Made by a program: the position numbers and the translations under genes
Notes under the pieces: generated by a model
Seen by the model: only the letters and a program-made list of their open reading frames with translations
Database searches by the model: none
Told to the model about the DNA's origin: nothing
From: Periplaneta americana
Lineage: Eukaryota > Arthropoda > Insecta > Blattodea > Blattidae
Assembly (NCBI RefSeq): GCF_040183065.1
Contig: NC_091123.1
Coordinates: 113,806,821 to 113,870,820, forward strand
Length of the DNA stretch: 64,000 nucleotides
Reading direction: 5' to 3'
Shown: positions 14,039 to 25,132 of the stretch, one piece after another
Layout of the letters: each line of letters starts with the position of its first letter
How positions within the stretch are numbered: position 1 is the stretch's first letter

Positions 14039-14262
14039 CTTAGAGGCCACAGATACTGGATTAAACATGAAACTGTAGGATTCCAATGCCCGAAATATTG
14101 ATGGTGCTTCTCTTTGCTGTTTGTTCTGACAACTGCCATTCATGCTCGCATTGATTGGAGATAGCTGCTCCCTATTACCATTAGAAGATGGATGATTTTC
14201 CAATGATGAATCAAGACGTCGGTAAGAACGAAAGGGACTTATTCCCATCCCCATGTCTGAAT
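14039..14262 (-). CDS. Unidentified host gene, coding exon (Ser/Asn-rich)
   Basis: A 224-nt exon with a TTTCTTTATGCAG acceptor and an AAG|GTAGAG donor, both on the minus strand. With the single base carried from the upstream exon it reads DSDMGMGISPFRSYRRLDSS through to FMFNPVSVASK and ends in phase 0. Composition is rich in Ser, Asn and Gln with no transposon-like motif, unlike the surrounding 20 kb of mobile DNA. Good splice sites, a precise phase match and an uninterrupted frame support a real exon. The intron on its 5' side is about 21.6 kb. Confidence 0.6.
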
Positions 14263-14945
14263 CTGCATAAAGAAATACGAAGTTAACTTACATGCAATGT
14301 ACTGAAGTGTTCACTCTGTATTACATAACACTATTGTAACACATAACAATAATTAATTAAACAAATGGAAAATGAAATCTTGTTACTGACGAAACTAGAA
14401 TTTGATTCTCAGCAGATTCTTGTGAAAAAGCCTCTGAGGCTGGACTTATCGAAGGATTATGATTTCCTCTATGATTACAGTTATTACTACATTTGAAAAT
14501 TTTAAATGCAGTTGTTTGAATGGAATGGTTACATAATTATTGGATATTCCCAACAAAGCTACGTAACATAATAAATTATAAAAAATTAAATTAAATTTAC
14601 TGAATAATCAACACGACTATCCAAAATTTAAGCACTATTCTTTGTAATAAGTGTCTAAATTCTTTGGCATTCCTATTCTCTCAAGGTACTAAAGCTTCAT
14701 AATGGTACAAGACATACCTCAATAACTACTCATATGCTTCAAATATTAAAAATCAGTTTACTAATTAGAATTAGATAAAGCTTCCATAACAGTTACAATA
14801 TTCGTGTTTTTAGCTTGATATTTTGTTAAATGTTTTGGCATTTCTTCCTTTTCAGTTAAGTTAATTAAATACAGTATTCCTCTCCTGTTAACTCTGCTTT
14901 GCCGAAATGTTAAATAGACTGTTAGAGCTTTATAATTAGCAATTA

Positions 14946-15784
14946 AAGGTATGATCACACGTCGCTACTTTTGCAGCGATGCAGTACAAAAAACTGCGCA
15001 ACTCTTGTACTGCGACGTGTGAACAACGGTGCAACCCGAAAAGTAGCGGCTGCCGAACCTGCTGCCCGCTACTTTTCCATGTTGCGCGCAACTTAAAAGT
15101 AGCGACGTGTGAACAGGGTTCTCAGGGTTGCAGCCGCAGCATTTTTGATATCGGTTTTGTTGAAACTTTTGCTGCGGTTGCAATCAGTGTTACCACCCAA
15201 ATGTGCAAATGATACTTTTATTGCTTGGATATATTTTAATGTTAAATGTGATGAAAATAAATTATTTGTAACAGTTATTAAATACACAACACAGTCTGAG
15301 CATAATTGGTGACGATATAATTCATTTTTTTTTTATTTTCCGTAGCGTAGTTCCAAACAGGAGGGTTGCCAACATTGATTACGTGAATATACTGTTGGTT
15401 ATTATTTAAGTATATAGGCGTTTTTAAAAGCTTTATAGTAAAAATAATGTCAATTTCTGAATACTAGATACGACAGAAAAGCAAATAATAGATAAGGAAG
15501 CTTTCGCATGAGTTTCTTAATAATGCGAACATAACCACAAAATGTATATTGAGAAGCCAATACGGAGATGGAAACCTGCAGCATGACTGTGGCTGCAAAA
15601 GTAGCGCCTTGCGTGTGAACAGACTCGCAACCTCCAGTTGCAACTTTTGCAGCACTCGGGTTGCACAGCACGAAAAGTAGCGTGCAGCGCGCTACTTTTG
15701 GCTTACGTGTGAACACAACACGCAACTTTTGCAGCTGCAGTATAAAAGTAGCGCTGCAAAAGTAGCGACGTGTGACTGTACCTT
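14946..15784. mobile_element. 839-bp non-autonomous DNA element with clustered subterminal repeats
   Basis: The ends mirror each other: AAGGTATGATCACACGTCGC from 14946, and AAGGTACAGTCACACGTCGC reverse-complemented from 15784; the match continues through CTACTTTTGCAGCG. TA flanks both ends. The outer 150-200 bp on each side carry at least nine copies, in both orientations, of AAAGTAGCG and five or six of CGTGTGAAC or its complement. The middle is AT-rich and noncoding. Such arrays are typical transposase-binding sites. The superfamily is unknown. Confidence 0.75.
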
Positions 15785-16062
15785 TAGTTTTACTGAACTG
15801 CTTAAAGTTGCGAGTATACACAGATATTAGGCATACTGTAAGAACCAAATTACAGCAGATTTTCCGAACTACTCAAATTAACCAAAGAACACTTTAAATG
15901 GATTGTAGGTCTGCTAATTGGACATTGTGAGTTGAAACTCTACATGACTGAGAATGAAGTAGATCCCTCTTATTTTAAATGATTTTAAAGGTATATTTTC
16001 ATGCGAAGAAGAATCTATAAACCAGACACAAAAAAAAAAAAGTCATATGAATTGCCATAGAC

Positions 16063-18611
16063 CAGCGTTTCTCAAACTGTGTTCCCCAGAACCCGAGTTT
16101 CCGTAAGCAACTCTTAGGGGTTCCGCCAATTCCTGATGTGAAATTATTTACTTTTTAATATCTAAACTATAGTATTATAAAAACATGAAAAAGAATAAGA
16201 ACGGTTATTGTTTATTCGCCCATTCTATTGGAAATTATCAGAACAAAAAATGGGTACCGGTTATGGCAATCCGATGCACACTGTTGAAATAATAATAGGT
16301 GCGCTTGAAGTAACTTAAGTGTCTGCAGCTAACACATTTTCCAACAACAATGCACAGGTGTAAATTGTGTATGGAATTAATCGCAAATTCAGTGAAGGAT
16401 ATTTCGCAGAATTGTTTTGACGTTCCTTCAAGAAAGCACAGGAAACTTCTGGAGAGGTAAGACCATTATTTTGAAATTCAAGGTGAGTTATGTTAATTTT
16501 GTGTCTCAAAGTTTATTTAATATCAGAAAAAGGTCAAACGTTTTAGAGAAAAATTGTGTGAGTTTTGTCATCCCTCCTTCAAAATTGTGTACATAGAGGA
16601 CAAGACCAATCATTGCGACCTACGTCATCCTATTTTTAATACAGAGTGATACCGATCCTAACTCTACTTTTTTTAATACAGGGTGACACCGAATCATGGA
16701 TCGGTAGCTTAAAACAGGATCATTAAAACAATCAACATCCAAGTGTGCCACTACAACTTCAACTATCCCTAAACAAGTATGTGGGTCTGATGAAGGCGAA
16801 ATGGAAAAACCAAGTTTACAAAATAGCAGCTCATCATCTGAAAATGTGAAGAAGCCAACATTCAAAATACAACATGAACCTGTAATTATAAAACGTAAAC
16901 ATAATGAGAGTTACTTAGCCTTGGATTTCATGGATACTGAAAATTTCCCTTAGTGTGTAATATGTGGCAGAATTTTACCTAATAGTTTGATGGTACCTTC
17001 AAAATTAAGTCTCCATTTTGAAACAAACCATGCTCAGTTTCATGACAAGAATATTGATTTCTTTGATAGAAAACGTCGTGAGTTACTAAATTCACAATAT
17101 TTCTTAGATCAGACATCTTATAGTACAAATGAAAAAGCAATAGAGGCATCTTTCATTGTAACCTATAGAGTGGTTCAGGCAGGTGAGTCCCACACAGTAG
17201 CCGAAAAATTAATAAAACCCTGCACGACTGACATGGTTAAGTGCATGCTCAATGAGAAGGAGGCTAAACAATTATTTTCCTTGCCACTTTCAAATGACAC
17301 AGTGGCTTGTCGCATTCAAGACCTGGCAGTTTACATCGAGGAAGAATTAAACTGTCGGCTCAGAATATGTCAATTTGCACTATAGATAGACGAGTCAACT
17401 GATGTAGCAGATCTGGCAGTTGTACTAGTGTTTGTCTATTACCATTATGAAGATGCTATTGGAAATTCTGTGAAGGATATTTCGCAAAGTTGTTTTGACG
17501 CTATTATGTAAACTGCTGTCAGCTAATGCAACAGGATCTGAAATTTTCAGACATGTTAGTGAGTACTTGGAAAAAATCATATACCCTGGGGCAATTGTGT
17601 TCATATCTGCATGGAAGTGCAAAGGCAATGGTTGGGGAAACAACTGGTGCAGCATCGCGCATAAAGTCAGTTGCTAAAAAATTGCAAAAGCAATCATTTT
17701 ATTTTGGACCGTCAACCTTTGGCCACATCAAAAATGCCACTGTCACTCAAAAATGTTCTTAATGAAGCAGTAAAAATCGTTAATTTTATCAAGTCCAGAC
17801 CACTAAATTCAAGACTTCAAAATCATTTATGAGGATATGGGAAGCCTTCATAAATCTCTGCTTCTTCATACAGAAGTGAGATGGCTGGCTTTCTTGCAGA
17901 AAAACTTTAAGTAGACTCTTCAAACTTAGAACTGAGGTGATGGCTTTCTTCACTGATCATCATTTGGACGATCATTTGAGTATGACGATCATTTGAGTGA
18001 CAAACAATGGCTCTTGAGACTTGCCTATGTATCTGACATTTTTGTCAAAATGAACGAAGTAAATGTGTCATTGCAGGGGGAAAATGCTAATATATTCACT
18101 GCACCAGATAAAATCAGGGGTTTCAAGAGAAAATTGCAGTTCTGGATGAGAAGTCTAGCTGGCCGTGAATTTGAGAGCTTCCCTGCTTTGAAAGATTTCC
18201 TTGAGGAGAAAAAGAAACTCTCCTAGAACTTGATGAAATCAATGAAGAATTTGTATAGCATTTGGAGGATATGCGCCACACTGTAGAACAATATTTTCCA
18301 GAACAGGAAAGTGAAAACAAATCTCAAAACTTGTGGGTCAAAAATCCATTTCACATCAAAGAAAAACCTCCTTCCCTCGCTTCTGAAGAATACGAAGCAT
18401 TATTAGAATTGACGTCTGATTCACCCCTGCAATCTCAGTTAAAGAATCTCCCTGTGATGGACTTTGGCACAGCCTAAGAAAAGAGTACCCAGTGTTATCA
18501 AAGAAAGCTATTACAATCACCAACATTATTTATACGAGTAATTTTTAAATATGTATAATATGTGACATCAATAAAAATGTGTAATGTTAGTGGTAAAAAT
18601 AGATTTGGTAA

Positions 18612-18664
<53 letters not shown>

Positions 18665-18756
18665 CCTATATACTCACCACTAATATTGCGCTGGGTTCCA
18701 CAGTTTTATTTTGGGTTTAAAGGGGTTCCGTGGAAAGAAAAGTTTGAGAAACGCTG
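16063..18756 (+). pseudogene. hAT transposon with BED-finger transposase pseudogene (ZBED5/SCAND3-like)
   Basis: TIR CAGCGTTTCTCAAACT at 16063, and reverse-complemented from 18756 the same word; near-identical 8-bp flanks CCATAGAC and CCATAGGC. The plus-strand coding remnants run from a BED-type finger (CVICGRILPNSLMVPSKLSL, about 16955) through a block at 16987-17385 (DRKRRELL, VVQAGESHTVAEKLIKPC), an IDESTDVADLAV catalytic-Asp segment near 17388, to a C-terminus at 18262-18477. Stops and frameshifts at 16953, 17383 and about 17510 kill it. A middle part seems missing. Confidence 0.82.
18612..18662. repeat. (TA)n microsatellite
   Basis: About 25 TA units inside the 3' part of the hAT element, running directly into TAGGCCTATA. 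Confidence 0.95.
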
Positions 18757-19296
18757 CCATAGGCCATGTCATTCAGTAGCCAATTATGGTCAGGCTCATT
18801 GACTACTCTCTCGCTATGATTACATGCATCACTTATTCTAATGAATGCTACAACTATACTCTTCATTAATTTAAGTAATTTCAATACAGAAAGCTATTTA
18901 TCTGAAGCAGGTTACGTAAAACCAAGTTGATTTATATCAGGCACGTGCAAAACAATGGAATTTTAGTTCAATATTCTCACTCATTTTGTTCAATGTGTTT
19001 AGGTCAGTGCCTGAAATAATTTACGAATGTAATTCTTAGTAATCTAAAACATTCTGCCAAACACATAGTATTCTCTGTTCGTATTACAACATATTATTCC
19101 ATACTCGTATTTATAGAATTTCTATTCTTTAATCATGTCTCTCAGCATCAGTAGATCCAATAGTTCTTCTGTGGCTTTATAGTCCTTGAAGCTCGACCTT
19201 AGCCTCACTAATGACATCTATCCATTCTAATCAGTCATCCTTCTTCATCATTGCCCTTTCTCGTTTAGTTATTTAGTCGCGATGCTGTTATTTGTT

Positions 19297-19486
19297 CGCC
19301 ATTTTTGTTCTTTCGTTGCCGAGCTACCAGACGAGGGATCTATTTGCCACACCGTTAAACATTATCATGTCGTAGCTCCTATGATAACAAATCAAACGCA
19401 CTGTAATTCAGCAAATAATTGAGCGGCAAATAAAGTCCTCGCGTGCTTTGTGCGGACTCCAACGAAAGAGCCAAAATGGCGGGCGA
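19297..19486. repeat. Imperfect foldback repeat
   Basis: The left arm (CGCCATTTTTGTTCTTTCGT at 19297, ATCTATTTGCC near 19340) pairs with the right arm (GGCAAATAAAG near 19424, ACGAAAGAGCCAAAATGGCG up to 19481). GC-richer than its surroundings. Possibly a small MITE; no clear target duplication. Confidence 0.5.
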
Positions 19487-19769
19487 TTATATATTAAGTA
19501 TTTATCCAGCCTTAGGAAATGCGTAACATCTTCATCAGAGAATCACAAGACGCACACGTTTAAATGTAGCCGACCTGCAACGTGATTGGCTGCCGGAAAT
19601 TAGAGCGACAGAACTATAGTTTAATAATATTAATATAAATAAAGCTTTGTTTGATAATATACTAATTTAACATTTTTAATGTTTTTGCATTATCTTTTTT
19701 GTTTTGTGTTACTGTAATTGTAAACGTTCTTGTTTTGTTTGAATGAACGTTATTAATTTGTTTTTTCGC

Positions 19770-19895
19770 TGTATGTTTATTTATTTATTTACTCTGGTGG
19801 AGTTAAGACTATCAGGCCTCCTCTTCCACATCACATATACATATTTCTGATGGCATGAAAGACAAGGCCTGATGGCCTTAATACCACCAGAATAA

Positions 19896-19935
<40 letters not shown>
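19770..19935. repeat. Hairpin-forming repeat with (TTA)n tail
   Basis: TTATTTACTCTGGTGGAGTT and ACTATCAGGCC (19781-19819) are mirrored by GGCCTGATGGCCTTAATACC ACCAGAATAAAT (19867-19898), with a TTATT microsatellite after it (19899-19936). The hairpin plus simple-repeat tail is typical of a LINE 3' end, which I think is the likeliest origin. Confidence 0.55.
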
Positions 19936-19939
<4 letters not shown>

Positions 19940-20439
19940 TTGTTTTTATAAAGTCATCCTGGATATTATCCAACCATCTCAGATTTAATATAACTTAAAA
20001 AATAAGGGAAGAATACACACAAGCAAGAAAAAACTGTGATCTGTAACATGGGTACACATTATTAAAAGCATGGTCTTATGAACAGTGAGAGATTCTTAAT
20101 TTTGCGACAACTCAGCAACTTACAGCTGAAACACACAGAATGAGTGTCCATATCATAGTAAATTCTGTCCGAATATAGTAATGACAAAAAACGAATTTCT
20201 ATATGTAGATCCTCCAAAAAAACATTTTAGAGTGGAAAAATGTGACAAATTGGATGACTTTAAAAAAAAAGGTGTGATTCATGAGACTATTTTCGAATGT
20301 TGTTTAAACAATGGAAAATTTCCTACAATTAAGAAACTTGTCACTTAACTACACAAAAAAAAACCGGCATCTTCTATAGCCTATACACCATTCTTACAGC
20401 AATGATATTAAGCATGAAAAATTAAATTATATATTGTCT

Positions 20440-20530
20440 AGGTCAGTGATTCTCAACCAGGGAACTATGGCCCTCTGGGGTCCTAAGAGCAGTAAATGGA
20501 GAACTGCAAACAATATAATAATAATAATAA
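20440..20530 (+). repeat. Left end of a hAT-type element (solo TIR)
   Basis: CAGTGATTCTCAACCAGGGA at 20445 followed by GGCCCTCTGGGGTCC resembles Charlie-like hAT termini. No partner end was found nearby; an AAT microsatellite (20516-20537) follows. Confidence 0.4.
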
Positions 20531-20654
20531 TAATAATTTTAAAAGTTGTTTTATGAAAATTTAAACATTCAACTATTTTGCATTGGATAAAAACCTAGGC
20601 CTAATTAAATTATTTTCTTTTTAAATTAATACCAAAGTTCACATTATGTTTTCA

Positions 20655-20810
20655 ATATAAGGATACCACGGAAGGAAGAGCTCAAGGTTGAACCAATGAT
20701 TGATTACATTTGGCAATATCAAGAAAACTGTAAAAATCACATCAATAGAATGAGCAACAACAGGTTTCCAAAGGCAATTTTAATGTGGATGTTGCAAAAT
20801 AAACCAATCA
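20655..20810 (+). pseudogene. LINE reverse transcriptase C-terminal fragment
   Basis: Plus reading gives RIPRKEELKVEPMIDYIWQY then QENCKNHINRMSNNRFPKAI, resembling the conserved H-x-x-RM-x-x-x-R tail of insect endonuclease-reverse transcriptases. Short and without ends. Confidence 0.5.
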
Positions 20811-20884
20811 TTTTCAAAATAGTATTTTTTTTTTTCAGGAAGTGAAAAAAAAACTGTATCGAGCCTTCACTTTACCCCAAAGTG

Positions 20885-22950
20885 AACGATAATTTTATGT
20901 GTAGTGCATGTTACGTTTGTTGTTTTAATGGTGTCAATAATCATGATTTTAGTTCATTTTCTGTGCATTTTATAGACAAAAATATTTTGAAAATGTCCGG
21001 TTTTGTTAGGAAATATGAGGGAAATGTTCACTTTTGTTCGAAAGAAAGCTATTTGACTTTTATAACAGTACAACATACACGTCACATCAACTGTATATCA
21101 TGGAGTAAAGGAATATAACATTACATGGTAATTATGTGGCAAGTATTGGCTAGGTAATCTTCCAGCAATAGGAGTCCAGAGCACACAAGCTTACATTACC
21201 AAATATATATCTCATATACAGTATATTTTAATTAAATTCTGAAAATGTTCTTATAATTAGCATATTGTGAGTCCCTTTACACTCTAACGGGAAAATATGA
21301 GCCCAGAACCCTATTGTAGGAAGATGGCGGGCTGGCTGGTGTTTACTACATAATCACCTGTACCATAACACTTTTACAATAATTTCAATTAAAAAAATAT
21401 TTAGCTCAACTATGTGAATGCAACAATGCATGAAAATAAATTGAATAGCTTATCTCCCTAGATATCCTTCACTTTCATTCTACTGTATCATGAAAGAACG
21501 CATATATTACAACACTTTTACTATTATTTTAATTAGCAATAAGATATTATCACTTTGCACATAGAAGTTAAAATGACCAATTTTTAATGAATTCGTAATT
21601 GCAACACATACAGAATGTGTATGCCCGTTTTTGATACAAAAAAAGACAATGAAAATATTGGCATTAGTATGATCTGGAATTATCAGTTTTGATTGAAAAT
21701 ACTGATTTTACCATACTGTTTCTCACGGAAATGACCAAGTTAGAATAAAAACAGTAACCAGTACCATATTAAAAAAGATGCCTCTCCAAACATACCAAAC
21801 CCGTAAAAAAAAAACTCATTTTTTGTTTTCGGTTTGTCAGTTTTGATTGCAACCTCCACAATTACCACCCGGACCTCAAAAGAGATTAACAGAAAACTTG
21901 GGCTAATACTTGTCAGGATAAGATAATGTTGATGAAAAGTCATCTTATTTTTCTCATCAGGACAATGCCTATTAATATAGAAATCCTGGCTATGTTAATA
22001 TTAACGTAAACATTAATTTCTTCTATTGCATTTTTTGACGTTTCTGAACTAATAGGTCATTTTTATATTTTTTCGCCATCTTTTGGTCATTTTTAATATT
22101 TTGAAGATCTTTTAGGCCATTTTTAGTTTAGTTTAGACTAGTTTATCTCACATTGTATTTACTTTTATTCATTTCAAACTTACTAGCAATAAAATTAATA
22201 AATATTATAAAAATTTTTGAAAGCATTTTACTTCCTTCTTTACAAATAGACCTATTAAATCTTTTTCTAAGCAAACAGATGAGTAGAAGGCCCTACTAGT
22301 AATTACCTGCTGAATAAGTGAATAATAGTGAAGTTTGAGTTTTACAGTTTGGAATTCATGTTTGGAAGGGGGAAAATTTTCACCGTTTCCTGGACAATAG
22401 GATGTTGTGTCCCCACTTATAGTTCGGAAGGAATGTACTACAGTAGACAGTATTTTTAACACCAAGATTGCAAGAATGCACACTGCACCCACAATTTATT
22501 TTGTCATTTACATTCCCCATCTGGAAGATCTGGTAACAAAAGTGAAGAGCAGAAGGATGAGGAGATGGAGAATGAAGGCACTGTGATATGGACCACCCCT
22601 GATTGGAACACATTGTAAACCCTCATTAAAATCTACATTTTTCCCTTAAAACCTTCATTGTTGCATGCTCTTTTTCTTTATCTTAGTCAAATTCCAGGAA
22701 ATTGCCTGCTCTCTCCGAGATTTGCAGGGCAGTCACTGAAACAAAGTGACTAATTTTTAAGTTGCGGTGCGAGTATGGTGAATAATATTTAAATGTCATT
22801 TAATTAAGGGCATTTTATTGATCATTTTAAGTAGATTTTTAGGTCATCAACATCCGCCCCCTAATGATGATGTTTTACATTCTACTCTACGTCTTAGGTC
22901 GGGGGGGGGGGGGGAAGCAGCAGTAAAGTAATGTAAAGAAAAGGAGGACT
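20885..22950. other. Intronic, no gene or identified repeat
   Basis: Only short open stretches without domain character were seen. A G homopolymer of 14 bases lies at 22901-22914. Similar empty AT-rich stretches are 18765-19290, 19940-20440 and 24375-25130. Confidence 0.4.
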
Positions 22951-22956
22951 TCATTA

Positions 22957-23800
22957 TCAAAAAGTATGGGAAAGAATGCTCCAGATATTAGCAGTAGAAA
23001 GACAGTGCGTAAAATTGATCATTTGAATTGCACTCAGGTAATGTGTACCGACTTTCACAGCATATGAACACAACAATATAGTAATTATTACATCACCAAT
23101 ACAGATAGTTCCTCTTACTCTCAGTAGAGGCTTTGACTTGTTCGGAAAGTCCCTATAGCAAGGCATAGCTTCGTGTGTACTGGATCTAAAATTCGTAGTT
23201 TCGATTTACTAGCTGCAATATAAATAAAACAGCCATAATCAGCTTTCATTGGATAAATATGATAAAGAAGTAAAAGCATTGCATGGTCTGCACCCCGGCA
23301 AACTCCTGGCAAAATAACTATGTTAAGATATTTAGATTTTTTACAACCCTTTCTTAAATCTCGTATATTTATATCTCTCTCAAGTTAACATATAAACAAA
23401 GACAAGACCTAAAAACCTCGCAATATACAACGCAATTCTTCTCCATTAAGGCGCAACTCAGGATGTAAGAGGAGTCTGCATTGGTTGAAGTAGACACAAT
23501 TTGTCTTCAGAATACAGAATTTGAAACTATTGTGCATTGTCAGTACCATACATCGATGACCGGTTTGTTGTAAACTGACATCTGATGGATGGAAGATATA
23601 GGGAACTGCAACATAAATAAAAGATACGGGAGTAAAAGATGGTAAGTGCCATTTCGATTAATTTTGACTTAAGGCCATTAGGTGTCTCCATTATCCATAG
23701 ATTTTGCATTCTTAAGATGAAATAGTTAAAATTCGCACTCGAAGATTGTGTTCGAGGCCTTGAATTTTACGAAAATGCTGGTCATTTCGTGTAAAATTTG
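22957..23800 (-). pseudogene. Decayed LINE reverse transcriptase (minus)
   Basis: Minus-strand pieces in order: TNCVYFNQCR and ELRLNGEELRCI near 23420-23500, RFLGLVFV, LPGVCRGADHAMLLLLYHIY (23250-23312), DYGCFIYIAASKSKLRILDP and VHTKLCLAIGTFRTSQSLY (23121-23240). This is the usual order of the RT thumb and the following DPVH-x-GLRLA-x-GAFRTSP segment of I/R1-type LINEs. Many frameshifts; no catalytic FADD left. Confidence 0.65.
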
Positions 23801-24031
23801 GTAAGCAACCTCTTCTCTACAGTGAGCGATGGAGTCAAGAAGTCAGTCTATCAGGATGATCACTTCTGAAACTGCACTAGGCATGCATACTCTCATTCAA
23901 TTAAGAATAATCCCCACTCATTCAGGTGCCACCACACGTACAACACTGATGCAGTGAAGTTAATGTAAGACAAAAGGCCAATATCAGTCGTTATTACCAT
24001 CAGTCTAGATGGGAAGAAAATATCAAAATAG

Positions 24032-24374
24032 AATTAATATTTGAGGAGAAAAATTCGCTCCGGCGCCGGGGATCGAATCCAGGTCCTTGGTTCTATGTAC
24101 CAAGCGCTCTGACCACTGAGCTACGCCGAATTCAATCCACAATACCGGATCGATCCGGTGCTGTGGATTGACCGGTTGATCTGGTCTGACCACTGAGCTA
24201 TGCCGAATTCAATCCACAGTACCGGATCGATCTGGTGCTGTGGACTGATTGGTCGATCCAATGCTGTGGATTGAATTCGGTGTAGCTCAGTGGTCAGAGC
24301 GCTTGATATGTAGAACCAAGGACCCGGGTTCGATCCCCGGCGCCGGAGCGAATTTTTCTCCTCAAATATTAATT
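24032..24374. repeat. Palindromic element built on a tRNA-like sequence
   Basis: Outer arms AATTAATATTTGAGGAGAAA (24032) and its exact complement ending at 24374 enclose, on both arms, a tRNA-like unit. The right arm reads GGTGTAGCTCAGTGGTCAGA, then CGGGTTCGATCCCCGGCGCC. The centre has further nested inverted copies of TTCAATCCACA.TACCGGATC. Box A and box B are near-canonical. The arms would fold into a long hairpin of about 110 bp each, with a shorter hairpin inside. Confidence 0.8.
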
Positions 24375-25132
24375 GTCAACATTACAGAGATTACTCTGTA
24401 GGACAAATTAATATACAGTATCCATAATATTATCAAAATAAAAGATCAATTGACGAAAATAAATTGATAGACATGAAAGAATATATGAAATGGATACTTC
24501 CACTTTATGCCACATTTTACGAAGATTTCAAGCCTATTAATGTAAATGAATACAGGGCCAAGGAAAATGAAGCTGATGAAAATCAGGGAGTTGTAACTAT
24601 AGTGGCATATTGACTGCTCTCTAAAAATACCAAAACACATGAATAATAATTGGTTAAACAAAAAGTTTATCATTTTGGTGATTATTTAATTTAGCTGACA
24701 GCACATTTTCTTGACTAAATTTATTCAGAACTCCCTGATTTTACCTGGGGAATACGTAAAAACTACTAAAACTGAGTGGTAAGCAATAATTTTCACTTTA
24801 TCCTGTTAGTATTAATAGACTTAACATTTCTTTAGACTTCTGACAGCTTGCTAGCAACATGGCTTTAGGGTCTGCTGTCATGGTAAATTGCTGTTACTGC
24901 TAGGAGCCCGTCAGTCAGTGATATGTTCGATAATATGTCAGCACTGTCCACAAGCTTGGGTGAAGAAAGCAGGGGGTGCAAATGGTGATTGATTACTTCC
25001 AAGGTTAACTTATAATTCATGCAGCTTGCGACCATAAGTCGTCACATGGCTAGAAAGCTATCAGAAGTCGAAAGAAACATTAATATTATTATAATATTAA
25101 TATATATATATATATACACATACATATACATA

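Noticed and set aside
15450..15848. A 132-codon minus frame over the right end of the subterminal-repeat element
   Set aside because: It is produced by the GC-richer repeat array, its codons follow the repeated 9-mers, and it overlaps transposon termini.
16987..17385. The 132-codon frame as an independent BED-finger gene
   Set aside because: It is one undamaged block of a hAT transposase bounded by TIRs and an 8-bp flank repeat, with stops before and after.
22901..22914. G homopolymer as a G-quadruplex regulatory site
   Set aside because: A single run of 14 G in featureless intron, not near a promoter; more likely slippage or an assembly effect.
24032..24374. Functional tRNA genes
   Set aside because: Anticodon loops lack the usual U before the anticodon and the units are parts of palindromes. 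The same argument applies to 29181, 42361, 54845 and 57453.
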